Shown: in pieces, positions 1 to 8,525 of the stretch | Position numbering within the stretch: position 1 is the stretch's first letter | Layout: each line of letters begins with the position of its first letter | IMG/VR virus record: IMGVR_UViG_3300018039_000032 | Span: 1 to 21,577 of that record | Length of the DNA: 21,577 bases | Strand: one strand, 5' to 3' | From: a virus | The notes under the pieces: model-generated | Told to the model about the DNA's origin: nothing | Database searches by the model: none | What the model saw: only the letters and a program-made list of their open reading frames with translations | Translations under genes and position numbers: made by a program

Positions 1-2
1 CA

Positions 3-1349
3 GCCGTAGCTGTTATCCTTCATTATATCCTATTTAATGAATATAAAACCGTAGCCATTCTAGCGAACAAAGGTGATTCTGCTAGAGAGGTTCTCAGTAG
101 AGTTCAGTTGGCATATGAAGCACTTCCCAAATGGATTCAGCAAGGTGTTGAGGAATGGAACAAAGGTAATATAACTTTAGAAAACGGTTGTAAGATTTAT
201 GCAGGGACGACATCCTCGAGTGCTATTCGTGGTAAATCTATTGCCTTTCTGTACCTGGATGAGGTTGCATTTATTGAAGGCTACGATGATTTCTTCGCAT
301 CGGTTTATCCGACAATTTCATCTGGTGAAACTACCAAATTGTTGATGACATCAACACCCAACGGTTTGAATCATTTTTATAAAACTTGTAAAGGTGCTGA
401 AGAGCAAACAAACGGCTATGAATTTGTCAAGGTAATGTGGAACGATGTTCCTGGACGAGACGACAAATGGAAGGATGAAACACTAGCTGCATTGGATTAT
501 GATGACCAGAAGTTCCGACAAGAATATTGCTGTGAATTTTTAGGTAGCTCTGGTACTCTAATCGACGGCTCAAAACTCAAGGAACTAGTATACTCTCGTC
601 CCATATTAGAAAAAGATAATATTTGCCAATATGAAAAACCAATAGATGATCACGTGTACGTTATGACGGTTGACGTTTCTCGTGGTAAAGGTTTGGATTA
701 TTCGACATTCAATGTTATTGATATTACACAGATGCCTTACAGACAAGTGTGTACGTTTAGAGATAACTTTGTAACACCGGTTGATTTCGCTAGTGTTATA
801 TATAGAATAGGGAATTTTTATAACGAAGCAGCAGTATTAGTAGAAATAAATGACATTGGTGAGCAAGTAGCCGATGTACTTTTAATGGATTATGGATACG
901 AAAATATTCTTTATACAGAAAATGCAGGACGAAGTGGAAAAAGAATATCTAGTGGATTTGGAAAAGCAGTTGATAATGGTATTAGAACAACCAAAAGCGT
1001 TAAATCAATTGGATGTTCTATTTTGAAAATGTTAATAGAACAAAATCAATTATTATTGCAGGATTTTAATACTATCCAAGAACTATCAAGATTTTCAAAA
1101 AAAGGATCTTCATATGAGGCTGAATCAGGTTCGCACGACGATTTGGTCATGAATTTGGTTATCTTCTCTTGGCTCACTGACCAGGGATATTTTAAAGATA
1201 TGACCGATATAAATACGATGATGGCACTAAGAGAAAAAACTGAAGAGCAAATTGAGGAAGATCTTCTACCTTTTGGCTTTATTGATGTAGGCGATGACTA
1301 CGGTGACGATGAAGGCTTCGTGGCGGTGGACAGTGATTGGACTTATTAA
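3..1349 (+). CDS. gp17: Large terminase subunit (T4 gp17-like), 5' partial
   Basis: This is the DNA-packaging motor: the ATPase drives DNA into the prohead through the portal and the C-terminal nuclease cuts the concatemer. The frame is open to the left edge (first full codon at 3), so the N-terminus with Walker A is outside the window; TTG 108 is an internal codon, not the start. In the 448 visible residues, Walker B reads FLYLDEVAF (D86, E87) and is followed by a coupling-type STPNG. The nuclease domain shows MTVDVSRG (D224), VEIND (E281) and GSHDDLVMNLVIF (D379/D380), matching T4 D401, E458 and the HDD motif around D542. KSIGCSILKMLIE also matches T4 closely. It is followed by the sheath gene, as in T4. 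Very sure of identity. Confidence 0.97.
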   Translation, partial: AVAVILHYILFNEYKTVAILANKGDSAREVLSRVQLAYEALPKWIQQGVEEWNKGNITLENGCKIYAGTTSSSAIRGKSIAFLYLDEVAFIEGYDDFFASVYPTISSGETTKLLMTSTPNGLNHFYKTCKGAEEQTNGYEFVKVMWNDVPGRDDKWKDETLAALDYDDQKFRQEYCCEFLGSSGTLIDGSKLKELVYSRPILEKDNICQYEKPIDDHVYVMTVDVSRGKGLDYSTFNVIDITQMPYRQVCTFRDNFVTPVDFASVIYRIGNFYNEAAVLVEINDIGEQVADVLLMDYGYENILYTENAGRSGKRISSGFGKAVDNGIRTTKSVKSIGCSILKMLIEQNQLLLQDFNTIQELSRFSKKGSSYEAESGSHDDLVMNLVIFSWLTDQGYFKDMTDINTMMALREKTEEQIEEDLLPFGFIDVGDDYGDDEGFVAVDSDWTY

Positions 1350-1360
1350 AACAATATTTT

Positions 1361-1368
1361 TATAAATA
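1361..1368 (+). promoter_or_regulatory. Late promoter, TATAAATA, upstream of tail sheath gene
   Basis: A perfect T4-type late octamer preceded by a T-run (ATTTTTATAAATA). It lies 12 bp after the terminase stop and 62 bp before the sheath start, so the transcript should begin near 1374. There is no -35 element, as expected for promoters recognised by a gp55-type late sigma. The same extended motif recurs before genes 22 and 23. Confidence 0.85.
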
Positions 1369-1429
1369 AACATAGTGACATGAACTGAAAAAGAAACCGT
1401 TTCTAAAATAATATATAAAGGAGAAAGAT

Positions 1430-3478
1430 ATGGCTTTTACCGTAAGTCCTTCCGTCATTGTTCGAGAGGTGGACGCATCGGCAACAGTACCGGCCATCGC
1501 AACACCGCCTGGCGCAATAGCCGGCGTTTTCAGATGGGGTCCAGTTAACGAACCTGTTCTCATTACATCGGAAGATCAATTAGTAAATCGTTTTGGTAAA
1601 CCAACTGACGATAACTTTGAGACATTTTTTACCGCAGCCGATTTTCTAGCATATGGTAGTCCATTATTTGTATCACGTGCTGATAATGGTGCTGCTACGG
1701 CAACCGGTAGCGATAACGTATATTTTACAGCTGATACTGCCTATGCAAATACTGCAGCACCAGGTTATGTTGAAGGTACCACGCCAGGTTCCATAGGGGC
1801 ACTTGATACGGCAAATTCAACCGTGGGTGCTTTTGCGGCAAAATATCCTGGAGCAGTTGGTAACTCTATTGAGGTTGCTATTGCTAGAGGTGACGACTTT
1901 GAAAGTGTTGTAATTGATGATATTCCAGCATTACATACAGCATTTTCGGCAGTTGCTAATACAGCACCGAGTAATGATATTGAATTCAACACATCATCGT
2001 ATACATTCCAACACCCAATTACTGCAAATACTGATTTTCTGGGTGCTCATGCAGGCGGTGCTAATACCACTGATGCATTTAACGTCGGTGATGTTATTGT
2101 TATCGGTAGTGACAGATCAGGCTATCAGGAACTTGAGGTTTCTGCCTTTTCAACAACATCAGTTGATTCAACAGGCGTAGAATTGACTGGTAACGACGCT
2201 GGTAATGCTAATCTTGCAGCTGCAGAAAACGTGACAATTAGTTTTGCTAAAAACTATACAATGTCAGAAACAGAGGCCACAAGGCTAAAAATTACAAGAA
2301 AATGGAAATATGCTAACCTATTTGGTAAAGCAGCTGATTCTAATGATCATTTCCACGTGGCTGTTGTTGACGGAGATGGTAATATTTCCGGTGCAGCTGG
2401 TACTGTTTTGGAATTATATAACAACGTATCAAAAGTGGCTGGCGCTCAATTAAGCGATGGCACTGATCAATATTATGAAACAGTAATTAATAATAGATCA
2501 GAATGGGTAAAAATCAACGATAAACCAACTTTTGAGGCTATCACCACAGCATATGAAACATTTGCTGAAGGTACTGATGGCAGATCTGAATCAGCAGCAA
2601 CCATTGCTGATCTAGGCCCTGCGTATGATACATTTAAAAATGCAAACGAAATTGATGTACAATTCGTGATGCAAGGTAAAGGTGATACTGCAGGTAATGT
2701 GGCAAATTATATTGTTTCAAATGTCGTTGATTACAGAAAGGATGCGGTTGCATTTATTTCACCAGACAGAACAAGTGCTACTGCAGCAACAACTCAAGCT
2801 AAACTAGATGCAATTATTGGGTATCGTAATAAGATCCAAAATTCATCTTATTGGTTTATGGATTCAGGCTATAAATATCGCTTCGATAAGTATAACGACG
2901 TATATCGTTGGGTTCCATTGAATGGTGATATGGCCGGTCTTGCTGCTCGTGTTGAATCTTGGGAATCACCTGCTGGCTTCAGAAAAGGTGTTATCAAAAA
3001 TGTTGTTAAACTTGCATTTAATCCAGATAAGGCACAACGTGATCAGCTATATGCAGCGGATGTTAACCCAGTAATTTCACAGGTTGGACAAGGTATTGTT
3101 CTATTTGGTGATAAGACAGGGCTTGGAACAACTAGTGCATTTGATAGACTGAATGTTCGCAGACTGTTTATTGCAGTTGAAAAAGCCATTGCGAATGCAT
3201 CTCAATCATTCCTATTTGAACTGAATGACGAATTTACTCAAACTCAGTTTAAAAATGCAATTGATCCATTCCTAAGAGATATTCAAGGGCGTAGAGGTAT
3301 TATTGACTTCCGTATCGTTTCGGATGCATCAATAAATACTCCAACGGTGGTTGATGCTAATAAGTTTAGGGCTAATATCTTTATCAAACCTGCTAGATCC
3401 ATCAACGTCATTGAATTGACATTCGTGGCCACAAGAAGTGGTGTAGAATTTGATGAGATTGTCGGTCAGTTGACATAA
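1430..3478 (+). CDS. gp18: Tail sheath protein (T4 gp18-like)
   Basis: Contractile tail sheath subunit; it polymerises around the tail tube and contracts on infection. It has 682 residues (T4 gp18 has 659). The N-terminus has the typical sheath opening, SPSVIVREVD followed by PGAIAGVFRWGPVNEP, then a GSPLFVSRAD strand. The variable middle (about 200-330) is rich in A/T/D/N. The C-terminal third has the conserved polymerisation domain, with SSYWFMDSGYKY, FNPDKAQRDQLY, NPVISQVGQGIVLFGDKT, a GRRGI stretch and a final FIKPARSINVIELTFVATRSGVEF. ATG 1430 follows AGGAG at 1419-1423. Its own late promoter lies just upstream, and the last stop overlaps the octamer assigned to gene 19. Confidence 0.97.
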   Translation: MAFTVSPSVIVREVDASATVPAIATPPGAIAGVFRWGPVNEPVLITSEDQLVNRFGKPTDDNFETFFTAADFLAYGSPLFVSRADNGAATATGSDNVYFTADTAYANTAAPGYVEGTTPGSIGALDTANSTVGAFAAKYPGAVGNSIEVAIARGDDFESVVIDDIPALHTAFSAVANTAPSNDIEFNTSSYTFQHPITANTDFLGAHAGGANTTDAFNVGDVIVIGSDRSGYQELEVSAFSTTSVDSTGVELTGNDAGNANLAAAENVTISFAKNYTMSETEATRLKITRKWKYANLFGKAADSNDHFHVAVVDGDGNISGAAGTVLELYNNVSKVAGAQLSDGTDQYYETVINNRSEWVKINDKPTFEAITTAYETFAEGTDGRSESAATIADLGPAYDTFKNANEIDVQFVMQGKGDTAGNVANYIVSNVVDYRKDAVAFISPDRTSATAATTQAKLDAIIGYRNKIQNSSYWFMDSGYKYRFDKYNDVYRWVPLNGDMAGLAARVESWESPAGFRKGVIKNVVKLAFNPDKAQRDQLYAADVNPVISQVGQGIVLFGDKTGLGTTSAFDRLNVRRLFIAVEKAIANASQSFLFELNDEFTQTQFKNAIDPFLRDIQGRRGIIDFRIVSDASINTPTVVDANKFRANIFIKPARSINVIELTFVATRSGVEFDEIVGQLT

Positions 3479-3481
3479 ATA
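3474..3481 (+). promoter_or_regulatory. Possible late promoter, CATAAATA, upstream of tail tube gene
   Basis: Matches the NATAAATA form reported for T4-like cyanophages, but not the strict T4 TATAAATA. It overlaps the sheath stop codon and lacks the preceding T-run. A start near 3487 would leave a leader of only about 17 nt, which still includes the GAGGAG ribosome-binding site. Weaker than the four TATAAATA sites. Confidence 0.45.
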
Positions 3482-3503
3482 AAAGTAAACGAGGAGAGAA
3501 GAT

Positions 3504-4037
3504 ATGAGTTTTAATATAAACGAGTTTAAATCACAACTAGTCGGTGGTGGCGCTCGTCCTACGCTCTTCCAATGTCAAATCTTGAATCCTATTGCTCCCG
3601 AGGCCGACTTTAAGGTTCCTTTCATGGTACGTGCCGCTGGTATCCCAAGCTCTAGCTTGGGTGCCTATACGGTTCCATACTTCGGTAGGAATGTTAAATA
3701 CGCAGGAGAGAGAGTTTTTGAGGATTGGACCGTAACGGTTATTAATGATGAGGATTTCCTTATCAGAAATGCAATGGAAGCCTGGACAAATGCTATCAAT
3801 TCGCATGATGCCAATACAAGGGCACTTCCACAACAATATAAATCAAATGGTGTCATTACACAATTCAGTAAAGATGGTAATGCACTACGTTCATATATTT
3901 TTGAAGGAATGTTCCCAATTGCTGTCGAAGGAATTCCAATGGATTGGAGTGCTACAGACACAATCGAGGAGTTTTCAGTGACCTTCCAATACGATCTATG
4001 GAGAGTTGAGGGCGTTACTGGTATTCCAACTACATAA
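3504..4037 (+). CDS. gp19: Tail tube protein (T4 gp19-like)
   Basis: Subunit of the inner tail tube through which DNA passes. It has 177 residues (T4 gp19 has 163). The start reads FNINEFKSQLVGGGARPTLF, followed by VPFMVRAAGIPSSSLG and YFGRNVKYAGERVFEDWTVTVINDEDF, the usual order in T4-type tube proteins. It ends in an EEFSVTFQYDLWRVEG strand. ATG 3504 is preceded by GAGGAG at about 3491-3496. It sits between the sheath and portal genes exactly as in T4. Confidence 0.96.
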   Translation: MSFNINEFKSQLVGGGARPTLFQCQILNPIAPEADFKVPFMVRAAGIPSSSLGAYTVPYFGRNVKYAGERVFEDWTVTVINDEDFLIRNAMEAWTNAINSHDANTRALPQQYKSNGVITQFSKDGNALRSYIFEGMFPIAVEGIPMDWSATDTIEEFSVTFQYDLWRVEGVTGIPTT

Positions 4038-4065
4038 TTTACTATATTAATGAAGGAATAAAATT

Positions 4066-5613
4066 TTGAAATTATTCGGCTTTGAAATAAAGAGGGAAGT
4101 GGACGAGGCCCAAAATGCCCCGGTTTCGTTCGCTGAGCCTCTTAATGATGATGGTGCCATTACAGTTGGTAATGCTTTAGGTGGCTTTTATGGCACTCTT
4201 CTTGATATGGAGGGTGCTGCTAAAAGTGAGTCTGAGCTTGTCACAAAATATCGTGGTATGGCAAATCAACCAGAAATTGCGCAGGCCATTGATGAGATTG
4301 TAAACGAAGCAATTTCTATTGATGTTAATGATCAGGTTGTTGAGATTGTCTTGGAAGATACGGATCTGCCGGATAAGGTAAAAGAAAAAGTATCAGAAGA
4401 ATTTGAAAACGTTTTAAGATTACTTGATTTTACTAATAACGGTTATGATACATTCAGTAAGTTCTATGTTGACGGAAGACTAAATTATCATATTATTATT
4501 GACAATGATGATCTAAAGCGCGGTATTATCGAATTACGTTATATTGACCCACGAAAAATTAAACTTGTAAAAGAGGTTGATAAACGTAAAAAGGATCCAC
4601 ATTCCGGTGTGCCGACCAAAAAACTAAAAAATGAATATTATCTATATTCTGAGAGTGGGTTTACTAATACAAATTCTGGTGCCAGTGGTGGCAATACTCA
4701 AGGTTATAGAATCTCAAAGGATTCCATTGCTCGAGTAACATCTGGTATTATGAACGAAAATAACTCAATGGTTTTAGGAAATTTGCACCCAGCAATTAAA
4801 CCATTAAACCAATTAAGGATGCTCGAAGATGCTACAGTCATTTACACTCTTACACGAGCTCCTGAAAGACGAATTTTCTATATTGATGTTGGGAACCTAC
4901 CTAAATCGAAGGCTGAACAATATCTGCGAGATATGATGATTCGCCATAAAAACAAGCTTCAGTATAACTCATCCACTGGTGAAATATCTGATTCTCGTAA
5001 AATGATGACCATGACAGAAGACTTTTGGTTCCCACGTAGAGGCGGGGAAAGATCAACAGAGGTTGACGTTATGGCTGGTGGAAATGCGGCTGGTTTAACC
5101 GATGATACAAACCTACAGTATTTTCAACGGAAATTGTATAAGTCATTGAAAGTTCCTTTATCAAGACTTGAGCCGGAAACAATGTACTCATTTGGTCGTG
5201 TTTCTGAGATCAGTCGTGATGAGGTTAAATTTGGTAAGTTTGTAAAGCGGCTTCGTGCTCGATTCTCTTGGCTATTCAGTATAATTCTTGAAAAGCAGCT
5301 TATTCTTAAAGGTATTATGGGACCAGAGGATTTTGCTGAAATCAGAAATAATATTCGTTATGACTTTATTCAAGAAAATTACTTTGATGAACTCAAAGAT
5401 GCGGAAATTCTTAGAGAACGTATGTCTACCTTACGAGAGGTAGAGGATCACGTTGGTACATATTATTCTAGAGAATGGGTTGTCAAAAATGTTCTTCAGC
5501 TCACGGAAGATGAATGGAAAGAAGAACAGGAAAGAATGAATGCAGAAAAGGAATCTGAACCAGATCCAGATGCTGACATTGATACTGATAATTCACAAGA
5601 ACCTGAACTTTAA
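4066..5613 (+). CDS. gp20: Portal vertex protein (T4 gp20-like), TTG start
   Basis: Forms the dodecameric portal through which DNA is packaged and ejected, and initiates prohead assembly. It has 515 residues (T4 gp20 has 524). Family hallmarks include LVTKYRGMANQPEIAQAIDEIVNEAI near residue 60-85, ELRYIDPRKIKLVKEV, LTRAPERRIFYIDVGNLPKSKAEQYL, NKLQYNSSTGEI, EDFWFPRR-GGERSTEV and SRLEPETMYSFGRVSEISRDEVKFGKFVKRLR. The start is TTG 4066, placed 8 nt after AAGGA at 4053-4057; no ATG fits the conserved N-terminus. No late-promoter octamer lies in the 28-bp gap before it, so it probably depends on the gene 19 transcript. The C-tail is acidic. Confidence 0.96.
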   Translation: MKLFGFEIKREVDEAQNAPVSFAEPLNDDGAITVGNALGGFYGTLLDMEGAAKSESELVTKYRGMANQPEIAQAIDEIVNEAISIDVNDQVVEIVLEDTDLPDKVKEKVSEEFENVLRLLDFTNNGYDTFSKFYVDGRLNYHIIIDNDDLKRGIIELRYIDPRKIKLVKEVDKRKKDPHSGVPTKKLKNEYYLYSESGFTNTNSGASGGNTQGYRISKDSIARVTSGIMNENNSMVLGNLHPAIKPLNQLRMLEDATVIYTLTRAPERRIFYIDVGNLPKSKAEQYLRDMMIRHKNKLQYNSSTGEISDSRKMMTMTEDFWFPRRGGERSTEVDVMAGGNAAGLTDDTNLQYFQRKLYKSLKVPLSRLEPETMYSFGRVSEISRDEVKFGKFVKRLRARFSWLFSIILEKQLILKGIMGPEDFAEIRNNIRYDFIQENYFDELKDAEILRERMSTLREVEDHVGTYYSREWVVKNVLQLTEDEWKEEQERMNAEKESEPDPDADIDTDNSQEPEL

Positions 5614-5619
5614 TAAATA
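5612..5619 (+). promoter_or_regulatory. Possible late promoter, AATAAATA, before the prohead-core-type gene
   Basis: Fits NATAAATA and overlaps the last bases of the portal stop codon. The surroundings are a simple TAAATAAAATAAAAATT stretch, so chance is a real possibility. It is 35 bp before the ATG at 5654. Confidence 0.4.
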
Positions 5620-5653
5620 AAATAAAAATTAAACAACTTATAGGAATCGAAAA

Positions 5654-6742
5654 ATGAAAAGGTTTAGAAACATTCTTTCTGAGGTCGCAGAGCCCAAAGG
5701 CGCCGAGGAAAAGAAATTTAAAGACCAACACCAAGTAGAGATTATTGATCCGCTAGGTTTGGGTGACCAGGAAGGTTACAAGCCAAAGGCAATGCCGAAA
5801 AAGCGATTGGCTGATTATATGAAAGGCCAGGATGAAACGGCTTATGATCAGGCTCATTCTCAGAGAAAAGAAGGTCAGGCAAAACTTGATCGGGCTCCTA
5901 AGTATGAATCTACTGAATTGAACGAGGATCCATCTGAAGAGATTCCTATGATGGTCGGTCAACTAAGATTCATTGAATATGCTGCAAGAGAAATCGAGGA
6001 CTTTATTACGGATACCACAATGGATCCAGAAGAATGGTTCCAGAACAAATTGGCCGCGGCTCACGGCGAATTGAAAACACTTCATGCATATGCCGAAGGT
6101 AAGAGATATGAACCTCCGCATGATGATGACGATGATGAAGATATCATTAAATTGGCGGCTGGTTATCCAATGTATTCATCATATTATGAGGCATTGGAAG
6201 AAGGTACTGTGGACCATGGACATTATACATTTACGGTCGGCCCTAAGAAAAAGGGTGGCAGTGAAGGTGCTCCATCTCACGTAGCGGCAAAAAGATCAAA
6301 GATGACAAAGGCTGGAATCCCACATCACAATGAACCAGGTGAATACGGCGATACAGTTCATGTCAAAGTTACAAATAATAAAACAGGTGCCACAACTAAT
6401 CACCACGTATATCAAAGAGACACAGATAAGGACTCAGCAGAAGCTCTAATGTCTACACGTACTGTTGGTGCTAATAAATCAGCTGATGCAGCGGCTCATG
6501 AAAAAGCCTTACATCATTATTTGTCAGGTAAAAGACCATCGTCTCTAAAGGAAGGTGTGAAGCCTGGGATGATGAGGTTGAAAGATGGCAAATCAGTCAA
6601 GGTATCTGCTCAGGAAGCTAAAATGCTAAATGACGTAATGAAATCTCTAAATCCTAAAAACCGTAAGGAAATGGAATCCACAATGATGAAGGATTCGCAA
6701 GGATTTAAGGACATTATTGCATTTGCAAAGGAAGCTGAATAA
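5654..6742 (+). CDS. Modular prohead core / virion structural protein in the T4 67-68 position
   Basis: A 362-residue protein in the place of T4 genes 67 and 68 (prohead core proteins), between portal and protease. Its N-terminus MKRFRNILSEV is of a type I associate with structural proteins of marine T4-like phages. Four regions are visible: a basic/acidic N-region (1-95); a helical module with QLRFIEYAAREIEDFI and PEEWFQNKLAAAHGEL (about 100-150), ending in a run of D/E (157-163); a His/Lys-rich module (184-295); and a C-terminal module (301-362) with KEMESTMMKDSQGFKDIIAFAKE. The last two borders fall at LEE|G (183/184) and LKE|G (300/301), which fit the T4 gp21 cleavage rule. ATG 5654 follows AGGA at 5642-5645. 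The role as a core protein is inferred from position and cleavage sites, not from clear similarity to gp67 or gp68. Confidence 0.75.
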   Translation: MKRFRNILSEVAEPKGAEEKKFKDQHQVEIIDPLGLGDQEGYKPKAMPKKRLADYMKGQDETAYDQAHSQRKEGQAKLDRAPKYESTELNEDPSEEIPMMVGQLRFIEYAAREIEDFITDTTMDPEEWFQNKLAAAHGELKTLHAYAEGKRYEPPHDDDDDEDIIKLAAGYPMYSSYYEALEEGTVDHGHYTFTVGPKKKGGSEGAPSHVAAKRSKMTKAGIPHHNEPGEYGDTVHVKVTNNKTGATTNHHVYQRDTDKDSAEALMSTRTVGANKSADAAAHEKALHHYLSGKRPSSLKEGVKPGMMRLKDGKSVKVSAQEAKMLNDVMKSLNPKNRKEMESTMMKDSQGFKDIIAFAKEAE

Positions 6743-6744
6743 GT

Positions 6745-6752
6745 TATAAATA
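6745..6752 (+). promoter_or_regulatory. Late promoter, TATAAATA, upstream of prohead protease gene
   Basis: Exact late octamer 3 bp after the preceding stop and 32 bp before the gene 21 ATG. It has no upstream T-run, unlike the sites before genes 18, 22 and 23. Confidence 0.75.
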
Positions 6753-6783
6753 AAATAAAATTATAAAGAAAAGGTATATTACT

Positions 6784-7476
6784 ATGAAGCTTATAACCGA
6801 GGTTACAGATTGCGAGGTACTTACCGAAGCAAGTGAGGAAGGCAAAAAGTCTTACTTCATCGAAGGTATTTTTATGCAAGGCGATATCAAGAATCGTAAC
6901 GGTCGAGTATACGCTAGTGACATTCTTGACAAGGAAATGCAAAGATACCAAAAAGATTTTATTAACGAAAAAAGATCGCTTGGTGAACTTGGCCACCCAG
7001 ATGGGCCACAGATCAACGGCGACAGAGTTTCGCACCTCATTACTGAGTTGAAAAGAGATGGTTCTAACTTTTATGGTAAGGCCAAAATTCTTGGAACTCC
7101 AATGGGTGAGATTGTTAAAACCTTCATTGATGAAGGGGTTAAAATTGGTGTATCCACAAGAGGCTTAGGTTCCGTTAAACAAACTAAAGATGGTATTATG
7201 GAAGTACAACCAGACTTTCATCTTTCAACTGTTGACATCGTAACTGATCCTTCTGCTCCTAGCGCCTTTGTAAATGGAATCATGGAAAATGTGGAATACT
7301 ATTATGACATTGCTTCTAACGCTTGGTTGCCTGCTCAGGTCCAAGAAGAAGTTGCAGAGGTTATTGAGGAAATACAGAAGGAAGCTAAAGTACGTTATAA
7401 CAGAATCACACATACGATCGATGAAAGTGCTGCGGCACGGATGTTTGAAACGTTTATTTCTTCGTTAAAAAAGTGA
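6784..7476 (+). CDS. gp21: Prohead core protease (T4 gp21-like)
   Basis: Serine protease of the herpesvirus-assemblin/T4 gp21 type. It digests the scaffold and trims the capsid proteins after prohead assembly. It has 230 residues (T4 gp21 has 212). The catalytic His lies in SLGELGHPDG (H71) and the catalytic Ser in KIGVSTRGLGS (S124). IKNRNGRVY and HLSTVDIVTDPSAPSAFVNGI are also typical of phage prohead proteases. A possible self-cleavage site, LTE|A after residue 15, equals the one predicted in the capsid protein. ATG 6784 has an AAAGG-type site at about 6769-6774. It has its own late promoter and precedes its scaffold and capsid substrates. Confidence 0.95.
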   Translation: MKLITEVTDCEVLTEASEEGKKSYFIEGIFMQGDIKNRNGRVYASDILDKEMQRYQKDFINEKRSLGELGHPDGPQINGDRVSHLITELKRDGSNFYGKAKILGTPMGEIVKTFIDEGVKIGVSTRGLGSVKQTKDGIMEVQPDFHLSTVDIVTDPSAPSAFVNGIMENVEYYYDIASNAWLPAQVQEEVAEVIEEIQKEAKVRYNRITHTIDESAAARMFETFISSLKK

Positions 7477-7480
7477 TTTT

Positions 7481-7488
7481 TATAAATA
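7481..7488 (+). promoter_or_regulatory. Late promoter, TATAAATA, upstream of scaffold gene
   Basis: Exact octamer in the extended form GATTTTTATAAATATT, 4 bp after the gene 21 stop and 44 bp before the gene 22 ATG. A second, weaker AATAAATA lies at 7496-7503. Confidence 0.85.
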
Positions 7489-7531
7489 TTTTAGTAATAA
7501 ATAATTCATAATCGAACAGAGGAGAATACCA

Positions 7532-8509
7532 ATGGCAGAAGATAAAGGAAAGCGATTCGTTGCCGATGACGGTGTTTCAAGCGTACCAGAGCCTGTAACC
7601 CCAGCCGGTGGCGAAGACAAAAAGAAGAAAGGCAAGCCAGAAGAAAAAATGGATGCCGTAACACCTGCTGCTGGCGATAAAGCCGGTGGTGTGAAGGAAG
7701 ATGCTGAAGTTGAAGCAACTGATGAGCAAATCGAAGTTGTGGAAGAAGAGGTAATTGAGGTTGAGGAATCAATCCAACAAATTATCGAAGGCATGGATCT
7801 TTCAGAAGAATTTAAATCTAAGATTTCCGTTGTTTTTGAAGCGGCAGTTAATGAGTCTGTAAAGGCTCGTGTTCAGAAAATCGAAGAAGAGCTTAACGAA
7901 AAGCTTGAAACTGAATTGTCTGAAGCTGTTGAATCAAAGGTTACAGAGATCGTTGATAATCTTGATTCCTATCTTGACTATGTAGTCAATGAATGGATGA
8001 CAGAGAATGAAGTTGCTATTGAAGCCGGAATCAAGGTAGAAATGGCAGAATCGCTTATGGATGGATTGAAAGATCTATTCACTGAGCATAACATCGAAAT
8101 CGATGACGAGAAGTTTGATATCGTCAAAGATTTGGAAGAGGAATTGGCAGAATCTAATGATCGTGCCAATGAGGTCGTTAATGAAAATATTGAGCTCACA
8201 AAAGAGATTGCCTCTCTAAAATGTGCTAAAGTTTTTGAGGAATCTACTTCCGATCTGACTGTCACTCAAAAAGAGAGACTACGTACTCTTGCTGAAACAC
8301 TTGATACGTCAGACATTGATGAGTATACTCAAAACCTCAACACAATTAGGGAGACCTTCGTCTCGGAGTCAACCTCGGCTACGACAACAGAAGATGTTCT
8401 TGATGAGGAAGATGAGATTATCACAGAAGAACAGGAAACGGTGAAGAAGACAGTCTCTGACTATGCTTCTGTCAACGCTCTTGTTGAGGCGCTCAACGCA
8501 AGAAAATAA
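7532..8509 (+). CDS. gp22: Prohead scaffolding core protein (T4 gp22-like)
   Basis: Main component of the scaffold around which the capsid shell assembles; in T4 it is degraded by gp21 before packaging. It has 325 residues (T4 gp22 has 269). The N-terminal 60 residues are low complexity (K, P, A, G, D/E). From about 60 to 230 it is strongly acidic and helical, with probable coiled coil (KIEEELNEKLETELSEAVES; KDLEEELAESNDRANEVV). The C-terminus ends in SVNALVEALNARK. Several (I/L)xE sites fit gp21 cleavage, including IIE|G, LSE|A, LAE|S and LVE|A. ATG 7532 follows AGAGGAG at about 7519-7525. Identity rests on composition, the helical core and its place between 21 and 23. Confidence 0.92.
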   Translation: MAEDKGKRFVADDGVSSVPEPVTPAGGEDKKKKGKPEEKMDAVTPAAGDKAGGVKEDAEVEATDEQIEVVEEEVIEVEESIQQIIEGMDLSEEFKSKISVVFEAAVNESVKARVQKIEEELNEKLETELSEAVESKVTEIVDNLDSYLDYVVNEWMTENEVAIEAGIKVEMAESLMDGLKDLFTEHNIEIDDEKFDIVKDLEEELAESNDRANEVVNENIELTKEIASLKCAKVFEESTSDLTVTQKERLRTLAETLDTSDIDEYTQNLNTIRETFVSESTSATTTEDVLDEEDEIITEEQETVKKTVSDYASVNALVEALNARK

Positions 8510-8525
8510 TTGAAAATTAAATTTT

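Noticed and set aside
108-110. TTG 108 as the start of the terminase gene
   Set aside because: The frame is open to the left edge and the upstream 35 codons (HYILFNEYKTVAILANK...) fit gp17, so the gene is cut by the window edge.
3537-3961. Two minus-strand reading frames of about 100 codons opposite the tail tube gene
   Set aside because: They lie fully inside a well-recognised gene, have no ribosome-binding site and no plausible protein pattern.
6610-7035. Minus-strand frame of 141 codons across the end of the core gene and start of gene 21
   Set aside because: It overlaps two recognised genes and a late promoter, and is low-complexity shadow coding.
7506-7794. Minus-strand frames opposite the start of the scaffold gene
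   Set aside because: Ser/Thr- or Leu/Gln-rich translations are shadows of the Lys/Glu-rich scaffold codons.
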